This document shows positions 15,359 through 23,904 of a stretch of DNA of 64,000 nt, piece after piece. The notes under the pieces are model-generated. The model was not told the origin of the DNA. It saw only the letters and a program-made list of their open reading frames with translations, and searched no databases. The DNA lies in NCBI GenBank assembly GCA_050694055.1, contig JBOGWX010000066.1:1-64000 (forward strand). The letters run 5' to 3'. How positions within the stretch are numbered: position 1 is the stretch's first letter; every line of letters begins with the position of its first letter. This DNA is from WHSV01 sp050694055. GTDB taxonomy: Bacteria > Actinomycetota > CADDZG01 > WHSQ01. The translations under genes were made by a program, and so were the position numbers.

Positions 15359-17325
15359 TGGCCCTCAACGTTGCTCAGAAGCTGATCGAATCGCACCTCG
15401 AGAGCGGGGACATGGCCCCTGGGGAGGAGATCGGGCTCAGGATCGACCAGACGCTCACTCAGGACGCGACCGGAACCACCGTCATGCTCGAGCTGGAAGC
15501 GATGAATCTCGATCGGGTCAGAACAGAGCTCTCTGCGCAGTACGTCGATCACAACCTGCTGCAGACCGACGAGCGCAACGCCGACGATCACCTCTTCCTC
15601 TTGAGCGCCTGTCAACGCTTTGGAATCTGGTACTCGAAGCCAGGTAACGGGGTCAGCCACCCCGTGCACATGCAGCGCTTCGGCATTCCCGGCAAGACGC
15701 TCGCCGGCTCCGACAGCCATACCCCCGCAGCAGGATCGTTGGGGATGCTTGCCATCGGAGTGGGTGGGCTCGAGGTGGCGATGGCCATGGCAGGGGAGCC
15801 GCTCTACCTTTCGATGCCGGAGATCTGGGGCGTGAAGCTCGTCGGTGAGCTGCCACCTTGGGTCAGCGCCAAGGACGTAGTTCTCGAGATGCTGCGCCGC
15901 CACGATGTCAAGGGCGGACGCGGCCGCATCATCGAGTACTACGGTCCGGGACTCGACGGCCTCAGCGCAATGGATCGTCACGTCATCGCCAACATGGGGG
16001 CGGAACTCGGAGCGACCACCACGGTTTTCCCCGCCGACGACGAGGTCGAGCGTTTTCTCGAGTCCGAGGGCAGGGGCTCCGATTTCACCGAGCTGAGCGC
16101 AGATGATGGCGCGACCTACGACCTCGACGAAGAGATGGATCTGTCGGCCCTGCAGCCCCTCATCGCCAAGCCGTCGAGTCCAGGCAACGTCGTGCCGGTG
16201 TCCGAGGTAGCGGGGGAGGAGATCTATCAGGTCGTGATCGGCTCTTCCGCGAATCCGGGGCTGCGCGACTTCGGTATTGCGGCTGAGATCGTCGCCGGAC
16301 GTCAGACACACCCACGCGTCTCATGCGACGTCAACCCGACGTCGCGTCAGACGCTCACCAACATGGTCAACCTGGGCTTCCTCGCCAAGCTGGTACGGGC
16401 CGGCGCACGCATCCACCAAAGCGGTTGCATGGGTTGCATCGGCATGGGCCAGGCCCCCGCGTCGGGACAGAACAGTCTGCGCACCGTGCCGCGTAATTTC
16501 CCCGGTCGTTCGGGCACGAACGAGGACTCTGTCTTTCTCTGTTCTCCCGAAACGGCGGCCGCGAGCGCGCTCACGGGACGGATCACCGATCCCCGCGAGC
16601 TCGAGCAGCTCTACGACATGCGGTTCCCATCGCTGGATCTCTCCGACGAGGGGCAGGCGGTCAACACCGATATGCTGGTAGCGCCTCCCGAAGAGGGTCG
16701 CGGGGTCGAGCTGGTCAAGGGCCCCAATATCTTGAGCTTGCCCGACTTCGAAGAGCTCCCCGATGAGCTCGAGCTCGAGGTGCTCCTGAAGGTCGGCGAC
16801 AACGTATCGACCGACGAGATCATGCCCGCGGGTGAGCGCGTGTTGCCGTTCAGAAGCAACATTCCGAAGATCGCAGAGTTCGTCTACTACCAAGTCGACG
16901 AGGACTACCCGGCCAAGGCGGCGCAGCTTCGTGACTCGAGTGACGGGCACATGGTCGTCGGAGGAAACAACTACGGGCAGGGCTCGAGCCGCGAGCACGC
17001 AGCCATCGCGCCGCGCTGGCTCGGCCTGCGAGTGGTTCTCGCCAAGAGTTTTGCGCGCATCCACTGGCAAAATCTCGCAAACTTCGGGATCATGGCGCTC
17101 GAGTTCGTGGACGAGGCCGACTACGACGCCCTCGAGCAGGGAGATGTCATGCGGTTCGCCGAACTGCGAGACGCGCTCAGGTCCGGAGGGGCCTCGATCG
17201 AGGCTCACAACACGACCAAGGATCAGCGCTACGAGCTCAAGCACAGTCTGTCGAAGCGGCAGGCCGACATGCTGGTTGCCGGCGGGCTGATCCCCGTGTT
17301 CAAGCGCAAGCTGGAAACGACCTAG
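15358..17325 (+). CDS. Aconitate hydratase
   Basis: A 655-aa aconitase of the shorter bacterial/mitochondrial-like type that combines LeuC-like and LeuD-like domains; it isomerises citrate to isocitrate. Cluster ligands are visible in SGCMGCIGMGQ (Cys about 357 and 360) with the third Cys expected upstream near LAGSDSHTPAAGSLGML. The swivel domain carries DNVSTDEIMPAGERVLPFRSNI, the substrate-binding NNYGQGSSREHAAIAPRWLG and the closing VLAKSFARIHWQNLANFGI. The start ATG 15358 is the family start and lacks a ribosome site, consistent with a leaderless message. It stands alone between the DrrAB exporter and the MFS exporter; I assign no special context. Confidence 0.93.
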   Translation: MALNVAQKLIESHLESGDMAPGEEIGLRIDQTLTQDATGTTVMLELEAMNLDRVRTELSAQYVDHNLLQTDERNADDHLFLLSACQRFGIWYSKPGNGVSHPVHMQRFGIPGKTLAGSDSHTPAAGSLGMLAIGVGGLEVAMAMAGEPLYLSMPEIWGVKLVGELPPWVSAKDVVLEMLRRHDVKGGRGRIIEYYGPGLDGLSAMDRHVIANMGAELGATTTVFPADDEVERFLESEGRGSDFTELSADDGATYDLDEEMDLSALQPLIAKPSSPGNVVPVSEVAGEEIYQVVIGSSANPGLRDFGIAAEIVAGRQTHPRVSCDVNPTSRQTLTNMVNLGFLAKLVRAGARIHQSGCMGCIGMGQAPASGQNSLRTVPRNFPGRSGTNEDSVFLCSPETAAASALTGRITDPRELEQLYDMRFPSLDLSDEGQAVNTDMLVAPPEEGRGVELVKGPNILSLPDFEELPDELELEVLLKVGDNVSTDEIMPAGERVLPFRSNIPKIAEFVYYQVDEDYPAKAAQLRDSSDGHMVVGGNNYGQGSSREHAAIAPRWLGLRVVLAKSFARIHWQNLANFGIMALEFVDEADYDALEQGDVMRFAELRDALRSGGASIEAHNTTKDQRYELKHSLSKRQADMLVAGGLIPVFKRKLETT

Positions 17326-17465
17326 CAGCGCGACGCCGGCGGCTGACGCGCCCGCCGCGTCCTCCCCCAGGGAACCTCGCCGTTCTTGTGGATAGCGCCG
17401 TCTGACCAATGAACCTGGCGGTGAGAGACATTGATCTCAGACCCACGGGCGAACCGATCGCTTAA

Positions 17466-17495
17466 CGATGAGTTTTGCTGCGCCCACCCGTCCTA
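17466..17495 (+). promoter_or_regulatory. Conserved leader block copy 3 upstream of the MFS exporter
   Basis: CGATGAGTTTTGCTGC aligns ungapped with the blocks at 836, 1355 and 13395. It lies 62 nt before the MFS start, nearly the same distance as copy 1 from its gene. Read from ATG 17468 it gives MSFAAPTRPSG and stays in frame with the MFS protein, so an N-terminally extended MFS product is formally possible; no ribosome site precedes this ATG. Confidence 0.5.
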
Positions 17496-17527
17496 GTGGG
17501 AGAACTCGAAGAACGGGAGGATTGGAA

Positions 17528-19153
17528 ATGCTGCCTGAGAACGACAACGCCGCCCAACCCAGGGCGGGACGCCGCGAATGGATCGGGCTCGCCGTGCTCG
17601 CCCTCGCTTGCGTGCTCTATGCCATGGACCTGACCGTGCTGCACCTCGCGGTGCCGTCTCTCACCCGGGACCTCGAGCCCAGCAGCGCCCAACTGCTGTG
17701 GATCATCGACATCTACGGGTTCCTGGTCGCGGGGTCGCTCATCACGATGGGCACGCTCGGCGACCGGATCGGTCGCCGCCGGTTGCTGCTGATCGGCGCA
17801 GGCGCGTTCGGCGTCGCCTCGGTGCTTGCCGCGTTCTCGACCAGCGCCGGGATGCTCATCGTGGCCCGCGCGCTGCTCGGTCTCGCAGGGGCGACCCTGG
17901 CGCCATCCACACTGTCCTTGATTCGCAATATGTTCCTCGACTCGCGTCAGCGCACGGTCGCCATCGGGGTGTGGATCACCAGCTTCTCGGTCGGCGGCGC
18001 GATCGGGCCGCTGCTGGGTGGGGTAATGCTGGAGTTCTTCTGGTGGGGCTCGGTGTTCCTGCTGGCCGTGCCGGTAATGGTGCTGCTGCTGGTGCTGGGG
18101 CCGGCGCTGCTACCCGAGTTCCGTGACCCCGAGGCCGGCCGATTGGACCTGGTCAGCGCGGCCCTATCGCTCGCCGCGGTGCTGGCCGTGATCTACGGTC
18201 TCAAGCAGATCGCGCAGGATGGTTTCAGCTGGCTGCCGGCGATATCCGTCTTGGCGGGGCTGGGCGTCGGCGTCGTGTTCGTGCGCCGGCAGCGGGCGCT
18301 GACCGATCCGCTGATCGACCTGCGGCTGTTCCGGGTGCCCGCCTTCAGCGGATCACTGGCCACGTTCACGCTCGCCATTTTCGCCATGTTCGGCTCCTTT
18401 CTCTTCATCGCGCAGTACCTGCAGTTGGTATTGGGGCTATCGCCGTTGCAGGCGGGCCTGTGGACGCTGCCGCAGTCCGGTGGCTTCATCGTCGGTTCCA
18501 TGCTGGCTCCGGTGATCGTGCGCCGGGTTCGTCCCGCCTTCGTGATGGGTGCGGGGCTCACCTTCTTGGCGGTCGGATTGGGGATCCTCACCCAGGTCGA
18601 CGGTGCCGACGGACTCGCGCTCCTGGTGAGCTCGTCCGTCGTGATGTCCCTCGGTCTCGGTCCGGTGTTTACCTTGGGCACCGACCTGATCATCGGTAGC
18701 GCTCCACCCGAGCGGGCGGGGGCCGCGTCGGGGATCTCGGAGACCAGCGCCGAGTTCGGCGGGGCGCTCGGGATCGCGGTCCTCGGCAGCATCGGTACGG
18801 CCGTCTACCGCAGTGAAGTGATCGATTCCGTCCCGGCCGGGATTCCACCTGCGGCGGAGGAAGCCGCACGCGACACCCTCGGCGGCGCGCTGGCGGTGGC
18901 CCGGAACCTCCCAGGAGAGCTCGGCGAGGGCCTCGTCGATGCGGCCCACATCGCGTTCACGCAAGGACTGCAGCTGACCGCCGCGATCGGTGCGGTCGTC
19001 GCGCTCGGCATCGCCATGCTCGCGGCGACGCTGCTCCGGGAGGTGCCTTCCGGCTCCGAGCCCCAGGGGCAAGGGGACCTCGCGGCGGACAGCGCAGTCG
19101 CACCCGAGCCAGTTGTGGACCACGTCCTTGATGTCGCCGCCGCAGAATGTTGA
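17528..19153 (+). CDS. MFS multidrug exporter, DHA2 (EmrB/QacA, SmvA-like) family
   Basis: A 541-aa 14-helix major facilitator. Family marks are the first helix with VLYAMDLTVLHLAVPSL (motif D1 type), the loop 2-3 motif GTLGDRIGRRRLL, and the antiporter motif C region in helix 5 (SFSVGGAIGPLLGGVML). Later helices include LSPLQAGLWTLPQSGGFIVGSMLAP and the ERAGAASGISETSAEFGGALGIAVLG segment typical of SmvA/QacA. It should export quaternary ammonium or other lipophilic cations using the proton gradient. ATG 17528 is chosen for GGGAGG seven bases upstream; ATG 17468, in the conserved leader block, would add 20 residues. The 17326-17465 gap has no other recognised element. Confidence 0.9.
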   Translation: MLPENDNAAQPRAGRREWIGLAVLALACVLYAMDLTVLHLAVPSLTRDLEPSSAQLLWIIDIYGFLVAGSLITMGTLGDRIGRRRLLLIGAGAFGVASVLAAFSTSAGMLIVARALLGLAGATLAPSTLSLIRNMFLDSRQRTVAIGVWITSFSVGGAIGPLLGGVMLEFFWWGSVFLLAVPVMVLLLVLGPALLPEFRDPEAGRLDLVSAALSLAAVLAVIYGLKQIAQDGFSWLPAISVLAGLGVGVVFVRRQRALTDPLIDLRLFRVPAFSGSLATFTLAIFAMFGSFLFIAQYLQLVLGLSPLQAGLWTLPQSGGFIVGSMLAPVIVRRVRPAFVMGAGLTFLAVGLGILTQVDGADGLALLVSSSVVMSLGLGPVFTLGTDLIIGSAPPERAGAASGISETSAEFGGALGIAVLGSIGTAVYRSEVIDSVPAGIPPAAEEAARDTLGGALAVARNLPGELGEGLVDAAHIAFTQGLQLTAAIGAVVALGIAMLAATLLREVPSGSEPQGQGDLAADSAVAPEPVVDHVLDVAAAEC

Positions 19154-19276
19154 GAGACGCCCAAGCGACCGCCAGGATCCTCGCACTGCGGCCCGGCCTT
19201 CATGCCGAAAGGGGCTGCGGGTGCGGGCCATGCGTGACGTCACCGGCTTCGGTAACGCCGGGTTCTAATACTAGGA

Positions 19277-19963
19277 ATGGCTGCGCGACCCACCGTTGTC
19301 GTCTTCGACGTCAACGAGACGCTGTCCGACATGGAGCCGCTACGGCGGCGGTTCCTCGATATCGGCGCGCCGGGGCATCTCCTGGAGACCTGGTTTGCCG
19401 CCACCTTGCGAGACGGGTTCGCACTGACTGCCGCCGGCGCCTATGCCGAGTTCTCCGAGGTGGCTGCGGCCTCCCTGCGCGCGTCGCTGGCCGGTATCGA
19501 CGATCTGCAGCGTGACACCGACGATGCAATCGCCTTCGTACTCGCGGGCTTCCCTGAACTCGAGGTGCACTCGGACGTGCCGGATGGCATGCGCAGGCTT
19601 CACGAGGCCGGCCTTCGACTGGTGACGCTGACCAACGGCTCCGTACCGCTGTCCGAGGCCATGCTGGCGCGCGCCGGGGTGCTCGATCTCTTGGAGCGCC
19701 GGATGTCGGTCGGTGAGGCACAACGGTGGAAGCCGGCCGCGGAGGCCTACCGTTACGCCACCTCTCAATGCGGCGTCCCGGTTGAGCAAATGGCTCTGGT
19801 TGCAGTGCACCCCTGGGACACCGATGGGGCGAAGCGGGCGGATCTGACCAGCGGCTGGATCAACCGCAAAGGTGGGCCCTACCCGGAGTTCTTCCTCCCG
19901 CCGGACGTGACGGGTCCCGACCTACCGGCGGTCGCCGACGCCCTGCTCGCGCTCGACGACTGA
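19277..19963 (+). CDS. Haloacid dehalogenase type II (HAD superfamily)
   Basis: A 228-aa HAD hydrolase of the L-2-haloacid dehalogenase type. The nucleophile Asp is in VVVFDVNETLSDM, motif II in LVTLTNGS, the Lys of motif III in RWKPAAEAYRYA and motif IV in VAVHPWDTDGAKRA, with the GWINRKGGPYPEFF segment seen in this group. Such enzymes hydrolyse 2-haloalkanoic acids, but many annotated members have other substrates. TAATAC at 19266-19271 ends five bases before the ATG, which would suit a leaderless transcript, although AGGA directly abuts the ATG. It is downstream of the MFS gene by 123 bp with no obvious linkage. Confidence 0.88.
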   Translation: MAARPTVVVFDVNETLSDMEPLRRRFLDIGAPGHLLETWFAATLRDGFALTAAGAYAEFSEVAAASLRASLAGIDDLQRDTDDAIAFVLAGFPELEVHSDVPDGMRRLHEAGLRLVTLTNGSVPLSEAMLARAGVLDLLERRMSVGEAQRWKPAAEAYRYATSQCGVPVEQMALVAVHPWDTDGAKRADLTSGWINRKGGPYPEFFLPPDVTGPDLPAVADALLALDD

Positions 19964-20141
19964 CCGGCACGGCGAGCTCTCCTACCCTGGTCTGAGCCGC
20001 CTGGAGCCGCTCGGACATAAGGCCCAAAGTCCACGCTCGGCGAAGCAAGTCCTGGATGCCCCTGCCATGTCGTGCCTCTTCTCTGTAAGGTCTGTGAATC
20101 ACGCGGGGGAGTGCTCAGACAACCAGGGAGGGTTTGCAGAT

Positions 20142-22823
20142 ATGCGCCGCACGATCGTTGCGCTGTTGGCCGTTGGGTTGTTGGTTCCTGTGATGGGCTC
20201 GGTCCAGGCTCGGGCGGTCTCGACGACACTGGTCGTGAACGAGATCGATTACGACCAGCCGAGTACCGACACCGCCGAGTTTCTCGAGATCAAGAACGTG
20301 AGCGGTGCGCCGGTCGGCCTCGATTCGTACGCGCTCCAGTTGGTCAACGGAACCGGCGGAGGCGCCGCGCTCTATCAAACGATCGACCTCCCGGACGTTG
20401 CTCTCGCCTCGGGGGACTACTTCGTCATATGCGGTGACGCCGCAACGGTCCCCAATTGCGACCTCGACGTCGCCCCCGACAGCAACCTCATCCAGAACGG
20501 CGCTCCCGACGCGGTTGCGATCGTTGATGGAAGCACGATCGTCGATGCGGTCAGCTACGAGGGTGACACGGGGCCACCCTACGTCGAGGGCTCCGGCACC
20601 GGCCTCGAGGACGACCCGGACATCGTCGATCTCGGCATCTCCCGGCTGCCGGACGGCACCGACACCGATCAGAACAACGTCGATCTCAGCGCGCGCTGCG
20701 TAACTCCCGGCGAGACGAACTCCTCTGCGACGACCAATTGCGTGCCGCCCGAGCCGGGCGTCCCGGCTCGCATCCACGAGATACAGGCGGCGACCCATTT
20801 CTCGCCGCTGGAGGGCGATGCCGTGCGCGACGTCCCCGGCATCGTGAGCGTGGTCGCGCGCAATGGTTTCTACTTCCAGGATCCGGATCCGGATGCCGAC
20901 GACGCGACCTCGGAGGGCATGTTCGTTTTCACCGGATCGACTCCGGCGGTGGCGGTTGGCGACTCCGTGCTCGTAGACGGCACGGCCACCGAGTTCTTCC
21001 CCGGTGGCTTCGGCAGTGGAAACCTCTCGACCACCGAGATCACGGGCCCGAGTATCGACATCGTCTCGAGCGGGAACTCCCTGCCGGCACCTACCGTGAT
21101 CGGAAACGGGGGTCGGGTTCCGCCGTCGGAGGTGATCGACGACGACGCCACCGGTGACGTCAACACCACGGGTTCGTTCGACGCGGCCACCGACGGGATC
21201 GACTTCTACGAGAGCCTCGAGGGCATGCGGGTCCGGGTCAACGACGCCGTCGCGGTGTCCCCGACCAATCCCTTCGGAGAGATCGCAGTCGTCGGCGACA
21301 ACGGGGCGAACGCGACCCAACGTTCGGCGCGCGGTGGGCTCTTCATCAGTCCGACGGACTTCAATCCGGAGCGCGTGATCCTCGACGACGTGCTCGCGAG
21401 CATGCCCGTGGTCAACGTCGGCGATACTTTCACGGACCCCATCGTCGGCGTGCTCGACTACAGCTTCGGCAACTTCAAGCTCCTCGCAACAGCAACCCCG
21501 TCGACGTCGAGCAGTGGGTTGGGGAGGGAGCATACGGACGCGGCGGTGGCCGGCGAGCTGAATGCAGCCTCGTTCAACGTCGAGAATCTCGATCCGGGCG
21601 ATGGTCCTGCAAAGTTTGACGGCTTGGCGCAGCAGATCGTCGACAACCTCGCGGCGCCCGACATCATCGGACTCCAGGAGGTCCAGGACGGCAACGGACC
21701 GACCAACGACGGGACGGTGGATGCGAGCGCGACGTATCAGGCTCTGATCGACGCAATCTCAGCCGCGGGCGGGCCCCACTACGAGTTCCGCGACATCGCG
21801 CCGCTGAACAATCAGGATGGCGGCGAGCCGGGTGGCAACATCCGCGTTGGCTTCCTGTTCCGGCCCGACAGGGTCGAGTTCGTAGACCGGCCGGGAGGTG
21901 ACGCGACGACCTCCACGACGGTCACATCGGGGGCCTCCGGTGCCGAGCTGTCGCATAGCCCCGGGCGGGTCGATCCTACGAACCCGGCGTTTGACGACAG
22001 CCGGAAGTCACTTGCCGCAGAGTTCGAGTTCGACGGGCACAAAGTGATCGTCGTCAACAACCACTTCAACTCGAAGGGCGGCGACAATCCTCTGTTCGGT
22101 CGTATCCAACCTCCGGTCCTGTCGTCCGAGGTGCAGAGATTGCAGCAGGCGCAGGTTCTGAACGACTTCGTCGACAGCATCCTCGCGGTAGAGGAGGAGG
22201 CAAGCGTGGTAGTGCTCGGTGACATGAACGACTTCGAGTTCTCGCCGCCGCTTCAAACGCTCGCAGGCGAGGTGCTGACGAACCTCGTCAACGGGGTTCC
22301 GGCCGACGAGCGCTACTCGTTCATCTTCGACGGTAACTCTCAGGTACTCGACAACTACCTCGTGACCGAAGCCCTTCTCGGGGTGCCGCACGAGCTCGAC
22401 ATGGTCCACACGAACTCCGAGTTCGCTCGGGCTAACCGCCCGGCAGACCACGATCCGCTGGTCGGGCTGTTCTGTATCGACCAGACTGCGCCCGAGGTCG
22501 AGGTGAGCGCGACCCCGGACGTGCTGTGGCCTCCCAACCACAGGTACCGGAAGGTGACCACGTCGGTAGAGGTGTCGGACGATGCCGACCCAGACCCGGT
22601 CGTGGAACTGATGTCGGTCACCTCCAACGAGCCCGACGACGGCGAGGATGATGGGAACACGGTCAACGATATCGTGGTCGAGAACGACTTCTCCTTCAGG
22701 CTGAGGGCGGAGCGTTCGGGAAGCGGGGACGGCCGCGTCTACACCATCACGTATGCGGTCACGGATGCGTGCGGAAACACCACGCTCGCGTCGGCGACGG
22801 TGACCGTGCCGCTTAGCCTCTGA
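20142..22823 (+). CDS. Secreted LTD-domain endonuclease/exonuclease/phosphatase (ExeM-like)
   Basis: An 893-aa exported protein. The signal peptide is MRRTIVALLAVGLLVPVMGSVQARA. Residues about 30-150 are a lamin-tail domain (LVVNEIDYDQPSTDTAEFLEIKN). A middle OB-like/ExeM region (IHEIQAATHFSPLEGDAV, FYFQDPDPDADDATSEGMFVF) follows, then an EEP catalytic domain: ASFNVENLDPGD, IIGLQEVQDG, VVNNHFNSKGGDNP, VVLGDMNDFE and RPADHDPLV supply the metal and catalytic residues. The tail has an Ig-like module. Relatives are extracellular DNases or phosphatases. A role in scavenging phosphate or nucleotides next to the purine locus is an inference. ATG 20142 follows GGGAGG and starts the signal peptide; an upstream in-frame start at 20067 is unlikely. 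Confidence 0.88.
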   Translation: MRRTIVALLAVGLLVPVMGSVQARAVSTTLVVNEIDYDQPSTDTAEFLEIKNVSGAPVGLDSYALQLVNGTGGGAALYQTIDLPDVALASGDYFVICGDAATVPNCDLDVAPDSNLIQNGAPDAVAIVDGSTIVDAVSYEGDTGPPYVEGSGTGLEDDPDIVDLGISRLPDGTDTDQNNVDLSARCVTPGETNSSATTNCVPPEPGVPARIHEIQAATHFSPLEGDAVRDVPGIVSVVARNGFYFQDPDPDADDATSEGMFVFTGSTPAVAVGDSVLVDGTATEFFPGGFGSGNLSTTEITGPSIDIVSSGNSLPAPTVIGNGGRVPPSEVIDDDATGDVNTTGSFDAATDGIDFYESLEGMRVRVNDAVAVSPTNPFGEIAVVGDNGANATQRSARGGLFISPTDFNPERVILDDVLASMPVVNVGDTFTDPIVGVLDYSFGNFKLLATATPSTSSSGLGREHTDAAVAGELNAASFNVENLDPGDGPAKFDGLAQQIVDNLAAPDIIGLQEVQDGNGPTNDGTVDASATYQALIDAISAAGGPHYEFRDIAPLNNQDGGEPGGNIRVGFLFRPDRVEFVDRPGGDATTSTTVTSGASGAELSHSPGRVDPTNPAFDDSRKSLAAEFEFDGHKVIVVNNHFNSKGGDNPLFGRIQPPVLSSEVQRLQQAQVLNDFVDSILAVEEEASVVVLGDMNDFEFSPPLQTLAGEVLTNLVNGVPADERYSFIFDGNSQVLDNYLVTEALLGVPHELDMVHTNSEFARANRPADHDPLVGLFCIDQTAPEVEVSATPDVLWPPNHRYRKVTTSVEVSDDADPDPVVELMSVTSNEPDDGEDDGNTVNDIVVENDFSFRLRAERSGSGDGRVYTITYAVTDACGNTTLASATVTVPLSL

Positions 22824-22983
22824 GTGTGATCGAGTCGATCGCTAAGGCCACGACCGACATCGAGAAAGGAGCCTCACAGCGAGCGCAGCTTCCGAGCGCG
22901 TAGCTCTCTACCTGCAGGACAAGCACCCCATCGGGGATGGGATTCGTTACGCGCAACGGGCAGAGGAGAGAGGCTTCGAGTCC

Positions 22984-23904
22984 GTGTGGCAGGCCGAGTC
23001 GCGCCTCGTCAGAGAGGCCACCGTGCCCATGGCAGCCTTTGCCGCATCTACAAAACGCATCAAGATCGGCTCGGGAGTCGTTAACACGTGGACGCGCAAC
23101 GTCGGACTACTGGCGGCGACCTTCGTCACGCTGGACGACCTTGCGCCGGGCCGCGTGGTGCTCGGACTAGGGGCGTGGTGGGATCCGCTCGCGCGCAAGG
23201 TCGGCATCACCCGCCGTCATCCGCTTCGGTGCATGCGCGAGACGGTAGAGGCCTGCCGCGACCTCTTTACGCTCGAGGAAGTCTCCTATGACGGTGAGTT
23301 CGTCCACCTCGACGGGGTGAGGATCGACGTCGTCCACGGAGACTCGTCTGCGCGTGACATCCCGATCTACATTGGTGCCACCGGCCCCAAGATGCTCGAA
23401 CTCTCGGGTCAGATCGCCGACGGCGTCGTCCTCAACTACATGGTCTCGCCGAGCTACAACGATCACGCGATGGAGCGACTCGAGGCGGGGGCCCAGCGGG
23501 CGGGCCGAAGCATCGACGACGTCGATCGCCCTCAGCTCGTGGTTTGTTCGCTCGACAAAGACCGGACGAAGGCCCTCGACGCGGCTCGCCTGCTTCTGAC
23601 GCAGTACCTCGGCCAGCAACCCCACATCATGAAGGCCTCAGGCGTCGACTCGTCGCTGATCGAGGAGATCAACGCCGTGGTCGACTGGCCCGCCACCCAC
23701 GAGGAGATCGAGAAGACGGCGGCCCTGGTTCCCGACGAGGTCGTCCAGCTCGTGAGCGCGTCGGGAACGCCGGATGAGTGCCGAGCCAAGGTGGCCGAGT
23801 ATGTCGAACACGGCGCGACCTGCCCCGTTCTGTATCCACTCGGGGACGACGTCGACGCGATGATCGACGCCTTCGGCGTACAGGAAGAGAGGACTCTAGC
23901 TTGA
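22984..23904 (+). CDS. F420-type LLM oxidoreductase heading the purine operon; true start unclear
   Basis: An LLM-class TIM-barrel oxidoreductase resembling F420-dependent enzymes: IKIGSGVVNTWTRNVGLLAATFVTLDDLAPGRVVLGLGAWW, IPIYIGATGPKMLELSGQIADGVVLNYMVSP. Homology clearly extends upstream of the first legal start: the same frame reads VALYLQDKHPIGDGIRYAQRAEERGFESVWQAE from 22900, and AAAGGAG sits at 22865-22871, but no ATG, GTG or TTG follows it in frame. So either a non-standard start is used or the 5' end contains a sequence error. Its TGA overlaps the TTG of the YgeY-like hydrolase, so it is coupled to purine genes. In enterobacterial loci a YgfK reductase occupies the reductive role; this enzyme could replace it (inference). 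Confidence 0.8.
   Translation: MWQAESRLVREATVPMAAFAASTKRIKIGSGVVNTWTRNVGLLAATFVTLDDLAPGRVVLGLGAWWDPLARKVGITRRHPLRCMRETVEACRDLFTLEEVSYDGEFVHLDGVRIDVVHGDSSARDIPIYIGATGPKMLELSGQIADGVVLNYMVSPSYNDHAMERLEAGAQRAGRSIDDVDRPQLVVCSLDKDRTKALDAARLLLTQYLGQQPHIMKASGVDSSLIEEINAVVDWPATHEEIEKTAALVPDEVVQLVSASGTPDECRAKVAEYVEHGATCPVLYPLGDDVDAMIDAFGVQEERTLA

Noticed and set aside
22812..22846. CTTAGC/GCTAAG inverted repeat after the LTD-nuclease gene as a terminator
   Set aside because: Only six pairs with a long loop and no T-run; too weak to call.
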